Shown here in pieces: positions 44,351-50,955 of a stretch of 64,000 bases of DNA; within the stretch, counting starts at the first letter, position 1, and the number at the start of each line of letters is the position of its first letter. The notes below the pieces were generated by a model. It was given only the letters and a program-made list of their open reading frames with translations, was not told the DNA's origin and searched no databases. Both the position numbers and the translations under genes were made by a program. This stretch comes from Fictibacillus sp. b24 (lineage in GTDB: Bacteria > Bacillota > Bacilli > Bacillales > Fictibacillaceae). Location: positions 3,286,001 through 3,350,000 of the forward strand of contig NZ_JAUCES010000005.1 in the NCBI RefSeq assembly GCF_030348825.1. The letters are read 5' to 3'.

Positions 44351-45040
44351 TTACTTCGCTGGGAGCAAGTCTACGTAATAAAAACGGTCTTTGTTCGTTA
44401 TCATATCTTTTGCCAACCGGTTCTCTCCTAACTTATACGCAACAGGAAAAGAAAAGTTCGGTCCATCAAATACAAAGGTGTGGAATTCTCCGTTCTCTCC
44501 ACAAAGATCATGTTCGGCCGGATAATCTTCAATAAATTGTGCGTCCAAGACTCTTCCTGTAAATGATGCATCTATACTTTCTGTATCGGAGCAGCAAACA
44601 ACCGTTTTAAACCCCTTCTTTAAGAACTCTGCTATAATGGCGTCTGTTTTTTCTCCCCAAATAGGAAAAATCGGAGTCAGTCCTGTTCCCTCTAGCATTT
44701 TTTCTCGGTACGTTTTTACATCTTCTAAAAAAATATCGCCGAACATGATGTGCCCGATGCCGTCAGCAACAATGCCATTGACCTCTTTCTGCATTCTTTC
44801 CTGATAAACTTCATTCGGGCAATCTCTAGGAATCCATACTTCTCGAAGCGGAATGCCTAAAGATTCAGCTTGCAGCTCCAATAATTCATGTCGAACACCA
44901 TGCATCGTCGTTCGCTCATAATCTTCGGTTAAAGTCGTGAGCAGAGAATCGATCTCCCATTTTCCTGATGTTTGCAATCTATGCAGAGCTAAAATGGAAT
45001 CTTTTCCTCCACTAAAAGATACAACAATTCTTTTCCTCAT
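44351..45040 (-). CDS. PP-loop ATP pyrophosphatase, Dph6-related
   Basis: A 229-residue adenine nucleotide alpha-hydrolase-like protein. The PP-loop SFSGGKDSILALHRL is at the N-terminus, followed by TMHGVRHELLELQAESLGIPLREVWIP and GDIFLEDVKTYREKMLEGTGLTPIFPIWG, and CGENGEFHTFVFDGP at the end. This is the Dph6/DUF71 pattern (diphthine-ammonia ligase in eukaryotes). Bacteria lack diphthamide, so the bacterial role is unknown. The gene follows the deacetylase gene by 21 bp on the same strand. Confidence 0.87.
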   Translation of the reverse strand: MRKRIVVSFSGGKDSILALHRLQTSGKWEIDSLLTTLTEDYERTTMHGVRHELLELQAESLGIPLREVWIPRDCPNEVYQERMQKEVNGIVADGIGHIMFGDIFLEDVKTYREKMLEGTGLTPIFPIWGEKTDAIIAEFLKKGFKTVVCCSDTESIDASFTGRVLDAQFIEDYPAEHDLCGENGEFHTFVFDGPNFSFPVAYKLGENRLAKDMITNKDRFYYVDLLPAK

Positions 45041-45061
45041 CCTTTTCCTCCAACCTCATCC

Positions 45062-45667
45062 TTATTTAGGAGGCAGTATAAACTGATAGCCTTCTTTTTT
45101 AAGTTCATATATTAAGTCATCCAAAATCATAAGAGTTTGCTTTAGCTCGTGAAGCAAAATTACTGACCCATCTTCTGCATGATTCACGATGTTATGAACA
45201 ATTTGATTCGGGTTGTTCTTAAGTTCCCAATCCAGTCCAGCTACCTCCCATAAAAAAGGAACCACATCTAGTTCTTTTAGAACGTGCAATGTATCTTCGT
45301 TAAACTGGCCGAATGGCGGACGAAAGTATTTTATCTTTTGTCCGGTTAAGCTCTCGATATGTTTTATATTCGTTTCAATATCATGCTGCTGGTCATAACG
45401 GCTAAGTCTCGTAAGGTCTCGATGACGCAGTGAATGGCCGCCTATCATATGCCCTTCTTCTAACACCCGTTTCCATGGCCGGTTTTTGTGCAGCAACCGT
45501 GACTGCCAAAAGAACATCGCCTGCACATCATGTTTCTTCAAAATATCTAGCAAGGGAATGAGTACCGAAGACGGTCCATCATCAAATGTTAGGATAAGAG
45601 AATTTGAACGTTGATTAGCCCAGTTCTCTTGATTCGTCCAGATTTCTTTGTTATTCCAGTCGTACAC
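45062..45667 (-). CDS. Polysaccharide deacetylase-like protein; true start interrupted by an in-frame TGA
   Basis: A 201-residue NodB-fold protein. ILTFDDGPSS supplies the Asp pair, GGHSLRHRDL the zinc histidines, YFRPPFGQFN the catalytic region and ILLHELKQT the last motif (usually LHD). The open frame begins at a GTG (45667) without an SD. An ATG at 45703, preceded at 7 nt by GGAGG, is in the same frame, but codon 6 is TGA (45686-45688). Either the gene has a nonsense mutation or translation restarts. No signal peptide is visible in either version, unusual for this family. Confidence 0.75.
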   Translation of the reverse strand: MYDWNNKEIWTNQENWANQRSNSLILTFDDGPSSVLIPLLDILKKHDVQAMFFWQSRLLHKNRPWKRVLEEGHMIGGHSLRHRDLTRLSRYDQQHDIETNIKHIESLTGQKIKYFRPPFGQFNEDTLHVLKELDVVPFLWEVAGLDWELKNNPNQIVHNIVNHAEDGSVILLHELKQTLMILDDLIYELKKEGYQFILPPK

Positions 45668-45798
45668 GACCGTAGAAGAAGTTACTCAAGGACACTTTTT
45701 CATGGTGTCTCCTCCCTTTTGTGAATCTGTTTGTTTAGTAAACCACTTAACATTGCTATAATGATAGCAAGCTTTTCCTTGAAAGGATATGAAAAAGG

Positions 45799-46692
45799 AT
45801 GCTCGATAAGTTAAAGAAACATTACAGAAATTCTATAACAACGGACACCTCTCAGCAGTCAGGCTTTCTCTGGTTCATTACAGATGATGGAGCACCATTT
45901 GGCATTTCTCAATCTGCCATTTCCGATTCAGAGAGCCGTTTACTTCGGTCCATGTTTAATATATATGAAAATGATACGATCACACCTGCTTATTCTTCTG
46001 CACAGTTAAAATGGGAATCTATCTTACTCGGAAACGAATCAACTGATGAAGAAAGTTTCTACCGTTTTGTGCACTTTTTTAGCAAGCAGCCTATAACCGA
46101 TTTCATTTCTTTTTCTGAAGCGGTTAACGGACTTTTTCCTGAAGATGCCGTCCTCCTGTTAAATAAAGACCACAAAGGCGGAGTCATTATTGAAACGTCC
46201 AAGCAGGAGTTTACCGACACGCCTTATGAAGCGCTTAAAGACATGCTTTCAACTGACTTTTATATCGATATTTCCGTATATATAGGTTCCTATCATCACC
46301 AGTTAGCTCATGCGAAAGAATCCTTCGAGCGTGAACAGCAGCAATTTATAGAAGTAAAAAACCAGCTGCTTCCAAAATCGGTGTATACGGTAGCGGATGT
46401 GGTCCCTCAATTGCTTCTTCAATCCGCAAACCCCGTAGCAGAGAAAACCTTACATGCTTTATTAGCAGAGTGGGATGAGGAAGATCAAGAAACATTAAAA
46501 AGCATTAAAGTGTTTGCAGAATGCAACATGAATGTTTCGTTAGCAGCGAAAAAGCTATATATTCACAGGAATAGTTTGCAATACCGAGTGGACAAGTTTT
46601 ATGAAAAAACAGGAATTGATGTTAAACAGTTTAAAAATGCACTGACTGTTTATATGGCGATATTGTCTTATGAACACCATAAAAATTTATAA
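45799..46692 (+). CDS. PucR/CdaR-type transcriptional regulator
   Basis: A 297-residue protein. The C-terminal 60 residues form a PucR-type HTH: LKSIKVFAECNMNVSLAAKKLYIHRNSLQYRVDKFYEKTGIDVKQF. The N-terminal 230 residues are a sensor-like region without a recognised motif. It lies directly before msmX, as yxkF does in B. subtilis, so it may regulate carbohydrate uptake. The SD is poorly spaced (GAAAGG, 12 nt before ATG), and a 6-codon ORF (MKKDAR, 45789-45809) overlaps the start. Confidence 0.82.
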   Translation: MLDKLKKHYRNSITTDTSQQSGFLWFITDDGAPFGISQSAISDSESRLLRSMFNIYENDTITPAYSSAQLKWESILLGNESTDEESFYRFVHFFSKQPITDFISFSEAVNGLFPEDAVLLLNKDHKGGVIIETSKQEFTDTPYEALKDMLSTDFYIDISVYIGSYHHQLAHAKESFEREQQQFIEVKNQLLPKSVYTVADVVPQLLLQSANPVAEKTLHALLAEWDEEDQETLKSIKVFAECNMNVSLAAKKLYIHRNSLQYRVDKFYEKTGIDVKQFKNALTVYMAILSYEHHKNL

Positions 46693-46697
46693 ACAGC

Positions 46698-46738
46698 CCT
46701 CTTTGTGCACATTGCATAAAGAGGTGTTTTTATTTTAG
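46698..46738 (+). terminator. Terminator after the PucR-type regulator gene
   Basis: CCTCTTT / AAAGAGG stem with a T-rich tail (TGTTTTTATTTT). Confidence 0.8.
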
Positions 46739-46766
46739 TCATGTCGTCCATTTACGATTGTGGTTA

Positions 46767-46780
46767 TGAAAGCGTAAACT
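46767..46780 (+). promoter_or_regulatory. Candidate cre site 1 (CcpA) upstream of msmX
   Basis: TGAAAGCGTAAACT matches TGWAARCGYTWNCW at 13 of 14 positions. Confidence 0.6.
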
Positions 46781-46790
46781 TAAAACATTA

Positions 46791-46804
46791 AGAAAACGTT
46801 TACA
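46791..46804 (+). promoter_or_regulatory. Candidate cre site 2 (CcpA) upstream of msmX
   Basis: AGAAAACGTTTACA matches the cre consensus at 13 of 14 positions. It begins 24 bp after the start of site 1 and ends 18 bp before the msmX ATG. Confidence 0.65.
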
Positions 46805-46822
46805 TCGGAAGGGGATTTTACA

Positions 46823-47920
46823 ATGGCAGAAATTAAATTAAATAACATCGTAAAACGATATGATAACAAAGTAACAGCTGTACATGATTTCAACCTTGAT
46901 ATTTCGGATAAAGAATTTATCGTATTCGTAGGTCCATCAGGTTGCGGTAAATCTACGACTCTTCGTATGATCGCTGGTCTTGAAGAAATCTCTGAAGGCG
47001 AACTTGTAATCGACGACCGCGTTGTAAACGATGTTGCTCCAAAAGATCGCGACATTGCAATGGTTTTCCAAAACTATGCGCTTTACCCTCACATGAACGT
47101 ATATGACAACATGGCGTTCGGACTTAAGCTTCGTAAATTCAGCAAAGAAGAAATTGATAAGCGTGTGAAAGAGGCTGCTCGTATTCTTGGCCTTGAGCAA
47201 TACTTAGACCGTAAACCAAAAGCTCTTTCAGGTGGTCAGCGTCAGCGTGTTGCACTAGGACGTGCGATTGTTCGTGATGCAAAAGTATTCTTGATGGATG
47301 AGCCGTTATCCAACCTTGATGCAAAACTTCGTGTTCAAATGCGTGCAGAGATTACAAAGCTTCACCAACGTCTGCAAACGACTACAATCTACGTAACGCA
47401 TGACCAAACAGAAGCGATGACAATGGCAACTCGTATCGTTGTTATGAAAGACGGACATATCCAGCAAGTAGGATCTCCAAAAGAAGTATACGACACTCCA
47501 GAAAACATTTTCGTTGGTGGATTTATCGGTAGCCCAGCAATGAACTTCTTGAACGGAACGCTTGAAGATGGCTTCTTTAAAGTGGGAGACACGAAGATTG
47601 CAGTTCCTGGCGGAAAAATGAAGATTTTACAAGAAAAAGGCTATAACAACAAAGAAGTTGTTCTTGGTATCCGTCCTGAAGACATCCATGATGAGCCTCT
47701 ATTCTTAGAGTCTTCTTCTAACACAAAAATTGAAGCAAAGATTGACGTTGCTGAATTGATGGGTGCTGAAACGTTCCTATACTCTACAGTGAGCGGACAA
47801 GATTTCATCGCGCGTGTTGATTCTCGTACTGATATTCAAAACGGACAAAGCATCTCTCTTGCTTTTGACATGAACAAATCACATTTCTTCGACAAAGAAA
47901 CTGAAATTCGCATTCGCTAA
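46823..47920 (+). CDS. msmX: Multi-sugar ABC importer ATPase MsmX (UgpC/MsmK type)
   Basis: A 365-residue ATPase shared by several carbohydrate ABC importers. Walker A FVGPSGCGKSTTLRM, signature LSGGQRQRVALGRAIV, Walker B VFLMDEPLSNLDAKLR, H-loop YVTHDQTEAM. A C-terminal MalK-like OB regulatory domain has VVLGIRPEDIHDEP and ELMGAETFLYS. Codon use looks biased, in keeping with high expression. AAGGGG SD upstream. Two cre-like sites just before the gene imply CcpA control. No permease genes are adjacent, typical for MsmX. Confidence 0.96.
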   Translation: MAEIKLNNIVKRYDNKVTAVHDFNLDISDKEFIVFVGPSGCGKSTTLRMIAGLEEISEGELVIDDRVVNDVAPKDRDIAMVFQNYALYPHMNVYDNMAFGLKLRKFSKEEIDKRVKEAARILGLEQYLDRKPKALSGGQRQRVALGRAIVRDAKVFLMDEPLSNLDAKLRVQMRAEITKLHQRLQTTTIYVTHDQTEAMTMATRIVVMKDGHIQQVGSPKEVYDTPENIFVGGFIGSPAMNFLNGTLEDGFFKVGDTKIAVPGGKMKILQEKGYNNKEVVLGIRPEDIHDEPLFLESSSNTKIEAKIDVAELMGAETFLYSTVSGQDFIARVDSRTDIQNGQSISLAFDMNKSHFFDKETEIRIR

Positions 47921-47930
47921 TTCTTATGTT

Positions 47931-47961
47931 AAGCTCTGCCCTAATAGGCAGAGCTTTTTTT
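47931..47961 (+). terminator. Terminator after msmX
   Basis: AAGCTCTGCC / GGCAGAGCTT stem followed by seven T. Confidence 0.92.
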
Positions 47962-48031
47962 ATGTGATACATTGATATTTTTATGTGATAACTCGTGATT
48001 TTTATATGATAATGCTTCAAAATTATGTGAT
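47954..48031. repeat. 21-bp tandem array, ATCACATAAAAA family (locus 2)
   Basis: Read on the minus strand: ATCACATAATTTTGAAGCATT is 21 bp, next ATCATATAAAAA plus TCACGAGTT, next ATCACATAAAAA plus TATCAATGT, then ATCACATAAAAA. Four units at exactly 21 bp. The T-run of the msmX terminator merges with the last unit. Confidence 0.8.
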
Positions 48032-48093
48032 CGTGTATACACACCTAAAAATCCCCTGTTAATTTTTACTTTATCGGGAAAAATGTTAAATGA

Positions 48094-48122
48094 TTGACGA
48101 AACAGCAACTGGTTTATACAAT
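48094..48122 (+). promoter_or_regulatory. Sigma-A promoter of the amino-acid importer genes
   Basis: TTGACG, 17-bp spacer, TACAAT. It lies 48 bp upstream of the TTG start. Confidence 0.75.
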
Positions 48123-48169
48123 TAATTCTATAAAAATTGTCGGGATTATCTCGATTAGGAGGACTTCAT

Positions 48170-48952
48170 TTGAAAAAGACATTTAAATTTCTGTCAGCAC
48201 TCGCCCTATCGGCTGTTCTGCTATCCGCTTGCGGAACATCTGATCAATCTCAAAATACAGGTTCAGATGCAGATAAAAAAGAACTAACAATCGGTACGGA
48301 AGCTACATATCCCCCATTCTCATACCGTGATAAAAAAACAAATGAAATCACGGGTTATGACGTAGAAGTTGCGAAAGAAGTAGCGAAACGTCTTGATATG
48401 AAACCTAAGTTCGTAGCTACCGAATGGAAAAACATGTTTACTTCACTTGATTCTAAACGCTTTGATCTAGTAGCAAACCAAGTAACCGTTACAGATGAAA
48501 GAAAACAAAAGTACGATTTTTCAACGCCTTACACTGTTTCTGGCGGACAAGTAATCGTTAATAAAGACAATAAAGACATAAAAGGTATTGAAGACCTTAA
48601 AGGCAAAGTTGTTGGTACTACACAAGGAAGCAACTATGCGGCCGAAGCTGAAAAAGCCGGTGCAAAAACAAAGTTCTATAAAGGGGCTGCACAAGTTTTA
48701 ACAGACCTTGATGTGAACCGCGTTGATGCTGCTATGAACGATCAGCTTTTTATTCTTACTGAGTTAAAGAAAACAGACTACAACGTTAAAGCAGTTGGCG
48801 AACCTTTCAACAAAAACGAAATGGCATTCGCATTCCGAAAAGATGATAAGAAACTTAGAGAAGACGTAGACAAAGCGCTTGAAGAAATGAAAAAAGACGG
48901 CACGTTGAAAAAACTCTCTGAAAAATACTTTGGAGAAGACGTAAGTGAATAA
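48170..48952 (+). CDS. Amino-acid (cystine-type) ABC substrate-binding lipoprotein
   Basis: About 260 residues. Lipobox LLSACGTS. SBP_bac_3 domain with LTIGTEATYPPFSYRD, GYDVEVAKEVAKRLDM, SKRFDLVANQVTVTDERKQKYDFSTPY and LEEMKKDGTLKKLSEKYFGEDVS. It is very like the cystine binder TcyA of B. subtilis, but ligand preference is inferred. Start is the TTG at 48170, 7 nt after AGGAGG; the frame extends upstream without an SD. The last 8 bp overlap the permease gene. Confidence 0.9.
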   Translation: MKKTFKFLSALALSAVLLSACGTSDQSQNTGSDADKKELTIGTEATYPPFSYRDKKTNEITGYDVEVAKEVAKRLDMKPKFVATEWKNMFTSLDSKRFDLVANQVTVTDERKQKYDFSTPYTVSGGQVIVNKDNKDIKGIEDLKGKVVGTTQGSNYAAEAEKAGAKTKFYKGAAQVLTDLDVNRVDAAMNDQLFILTELKKTDYNVKAVGEPFNKNEMAFAFRKDDKKLREDVDKALEEMKKDGTLKKLSEKYFGEDVSE

Positions 48953-49598
48953 CTTATCAGAAATACTGATCAACTCCCTCCCCTATCTTTTGGAGGGAGC
49001 TGTTTTTACTGTTGTTATCAGCCTTGTTTCTATATTAGGAGCGCTAATTTTCGGACTGGTTATTGCGCTATGCAGAATGTCATCGAATAAATTTTTATCG
49101 GGGTTTGCAAAGGGGTATATATCTTTCTTTAGAGGTACGCCATTATTAATTCAATTATTGATCCTTTATAACGGTTTTACTTTTATTTATGTACCAGAAG
49201 GATGGCAGGCCGCTCTCGCTGGACTCATTCTTCATTTTAGCGCTTATATCGCAGAATCTTATCGAGGAGCTATTCAATCGATTGAAAAAGGACAATGGGA
49301 AGCTGCTTTTTCTTTAGGAATGAACAAGTATCTTACGTATAAAGAAGTAATACTTCCTCAAGCATGGAGAATTTCGATTCCATCTGTTTGGAACTCACTG
49401 ATCGATATTGTAAAAGCATCGTCATTAGCTTCTGTCATTACCGTACCAGAACTGACATTGATGGCCGACCAGATAAGTGCTTCACAGCTGATCGTCCTAC
49501 CCGTTTTATTAGAAGCCGCAGTCCTGTACTGGATTTTAACCTCTTTACTTGACGGTCTTAGGGTATTAATTGAAAAACGAATCAGATTGAGCCAATAA
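48945..49598 (+). CDS. Amino-acid ABC importer permease
   Basis: A 217-residue HisM/GlnP-type permease with five membrane helices. The EAA loop is FSLGMNKYLTYKEVILPQAWRISIPSVWNSLIDIVKASSLASVI. It is probably paired with the upstream binding protein for cystine or a related polar amino acid. No ATPase gene follows, which is unusual for this family. A terminator lies right after the stop. Confidence 0.92.
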   Translation: MNNLSEILINSLPYLLEGAVFTVVISLVSILGALIFGLVIALCRMSSNKFLSGFAKGYISFFRGTPLLIQLLILYNGFTFIYVPEGWQAALAGLILHFSAYIAESYRGAIQSIEKGQWEAAFSLGMNKYLTYKEVILPQAWRISIPSVWNSLIDIVKASSLASVITVPELTLMADQISASQLIVLPVLLEAAVLYWILTSLLDGLRVLIEKRIRLSQ

Positions 49599-49633
49599 AC
49601 TTCATGTCCTTCTACAAGGATATGAAGTTTTTT
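49597..49633 (+). terminator. Terminator after the permease gene
   Basis: AACTTCAT-TCCTT / AAGGATATGAAGTT with T-run, convergent with the zinc-ribbon gene. Confidence 0.88.
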
Positions 49634-49883
49634 ATTCCCATTCACCAATAAAGAAAAGCACCTCTTGATGACACGAATCACAATAAAAGACATGCGGGCA
49701 CTGACTATCTTTAAAATCTGTAGGATATCCATCTTCCAGTTTAAGTTCATCTACTTCCATATATGGGCTATAATCATCAAAAAAATCACTTACTTTTCCT
49801 TGATCTTGAACAGCCCTCCCGCATTCGGGACATCGAACGTTTATCGTTTGAAAGTTATTGCATATCGGACACATCGCCATCAT
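49632..49883 (-). CDS. Small zinc-ribbon protein of unknown function
   Basis: An 83-residue protein with two CxxC knuckles at each end: MCPICNN and VRCPECGRA near the N-terminus, SQCPHVFYCDSCHQEV near the C-terminus, separated by an acidic linker. This implies at least one zinc site. AGGAG lies 8 nt before the ATG. I do not recognise a named family. Confidence 0.75.
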   Translation of the reverse strand: MMAMCPICNNFQTINVRCPECGRAVQDQGKVSDFFDDYSPYMEVDELKLEDGYPTDFKDSQCPHVFYCDSCHQEVLFFIGEWE

Positions 49884-49904
49884 TTATCAGCTCCTAAAAT
49901 CTTT

Positions 49905-49932
49905 AAAAAGGAGTGGATTACTCCACCCCTTT
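49905..49932 (-). terminator. Terminator after the SASP gene
   Basis: On the minus strand GGGGTGGA pairs with TCCACTCC, then TTTTT. Confidence 0.8.
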
Positions 49933-49951
49933 AACCATCTTTTGACTTGGT

Positions 49952-50146
49952 TTAGCGATTTCCGCTGCTTAATTGCTGCTGTCCCATCGCTACCAAACGT
50001 TTTGTCATTTCCCCGCCAACCGAGCCATTCGCACGTGCAGTCGTATCTGGGCCAAGTGTAACACCGAACTCAGATGCGATCTCATATTTCATTTGATCGA
50101 TTGCCTGCTGCGCTCCTGGGACTACCAATTTGTTTCTTCTTGCCAT
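49952..50146 (-). CDS. Alpha/beta-type small acid-soluble spore protein
   Basis: A 64-residue spore DNA-binding protein. [48 protein letters not shown] contains both conserved SASP blocks and the germination-protease site in YEIASEFGV. It coats spore DNA and protects it from UV and chemicals. Start at MARRNKLVV, 7 nt after GGGGGTG; the longer open frame to 50257 is not part of the protein. Direct evidence that the organism forms endospores. Confidence 0.95.
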   Translation of the reverse strand: MARRNKLVVPGAQQAIDQMKYEIASEFGVTLGPDTTARANGSVGGEMTKRLVAMGQQQLSSGNR

Positions 50147-50317
50147 GTGTTTCACCCCCTTATACCTATTTTGTATCTCAGAGGTTTCTATATGCGCTTT
50201 GAATCCTGGCAATTTATAGCGTTGTTCCCACTCAAAATTTAAAAATAATTGGACCAATAGTTTATACTGATTTATAGTAAAGAAAATAAAACGGATGATA
50301 TTGAAGAAGTTGGTGAA

Positions 50318-50629
50318 ATGATGTCAAACGAATATGCCGTAGAAATGTTTAGAAAAACAATCCCTTTGTTTCAAGCACTAGGTGACCCTGTCCGGCAAGA
50401 TCTTGTTTTGCTGTTAGCTGAAACAGATAAAATGAATGTCACAGACATAGCTAGTCAATCTCCTATGTCCCGTCCAACAGTTTCCCACCATCTAAAAATT
50501 TTGCGTGAAGCAGGACTAGTTGGAACTGAAAAAAAAGGCAAAGAGATCTTTTATTTTTTAACGCTTGATCAAACCGTTGTACAGCTTAAACAGTTGATCA
50601 GCATTATTGAAGATGAATGTATTCTTTAG
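50318..50629 (+). CDS. ArsR-family transcriptional regulator
   Basis: A 103-residue winged-helix protein. [62 protein letters not shown] is the ArsR HTH with beta-wing. The metal-binding CVC motif is absent, so it is unlikely to be a classic arsenic sensor. Two ATGs in a row; SD weak (GGTG). No obvious target gene adjacent. Confidence 0.87.
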   Translation: MMSNEYAVEMFRKTIPLFQALGDPVRQDLVLLLAETDKMNVTDIASQSPMSRPTVSHHLKILREAGLVGTEKKGKEIFYFLTLDQTVVQLKQLISIIEDECIL

Positions 50630-50650
50630 TTAAGGCTTTTTTCTTATACA

Positions 50651-50837
50651 TTGTTGCTTTTAAAAGTAGTTGATTTCCGCTCCAGGTGGCTCGCTTTCCA
50701 CGGGGCGTACGGTGAGCCTTCTGACGCTTTGCGCCATTAGAAGTCTCCACCTGACCGCTCGTCCCGTAGGAGTCTCGCCACCTTGCGCTTCAATCAACTT
50801 TTCAATGAAGAGAAATAATAAAAAGTAAAAGCAACAA
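50651..50837 (+). repeat. 187-bp inverted-repeat element, copy H (intact)
   Basis: Left end TTGTTGCTTTTAAAAG, right end AAAAGTAAAAGCAACAA. Arm bases CAGGTGGC and GCCACCTT carry an extra matching G/C pair compared with other copies. Apex CTTCT pairs with AGAAG. Outside the core, AAGGCTTTTTTCT on the left resembles the inverse of AGCAAAGAGACTT on the right, so the real ends may lie about 15 bp further out. Lies between arsR and the convergent aldehyde dehydrogenase. Confidence 0.9.
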
Positions 50838-50921
50838 TCCTTTAGCAAAGAGACTTATTATATAGCAGTTATTTCGTTACAATTAGGATAGCAATCATCA
50901 CGTATTTAAATCCCTATTACG

Positions 50922-50955
50922 AAAAAAGCGATTCAGCATTAGCTGAACCGCTTTT
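50922..50955 (-). terminator. Terminator after the second aldehyde dehydrogenase
   Basis: AAAAGCGGTTCAGC / GCTGAATCGCTTTTTT on the minus strand, ATTA-type loop. Confidence 0.88.

Noticed and set aside
50318-50629. Arsenic-responsive ArsR
   Set aside because: The fold is ArsR, but the cysteine metal-binding motif and ars genes are absent, so no metal specificity is claimed.
50660-50848. Open frame inside repeat copy H
   Set aside because: It reads through the hairpin element; other copies do not keep the frame.
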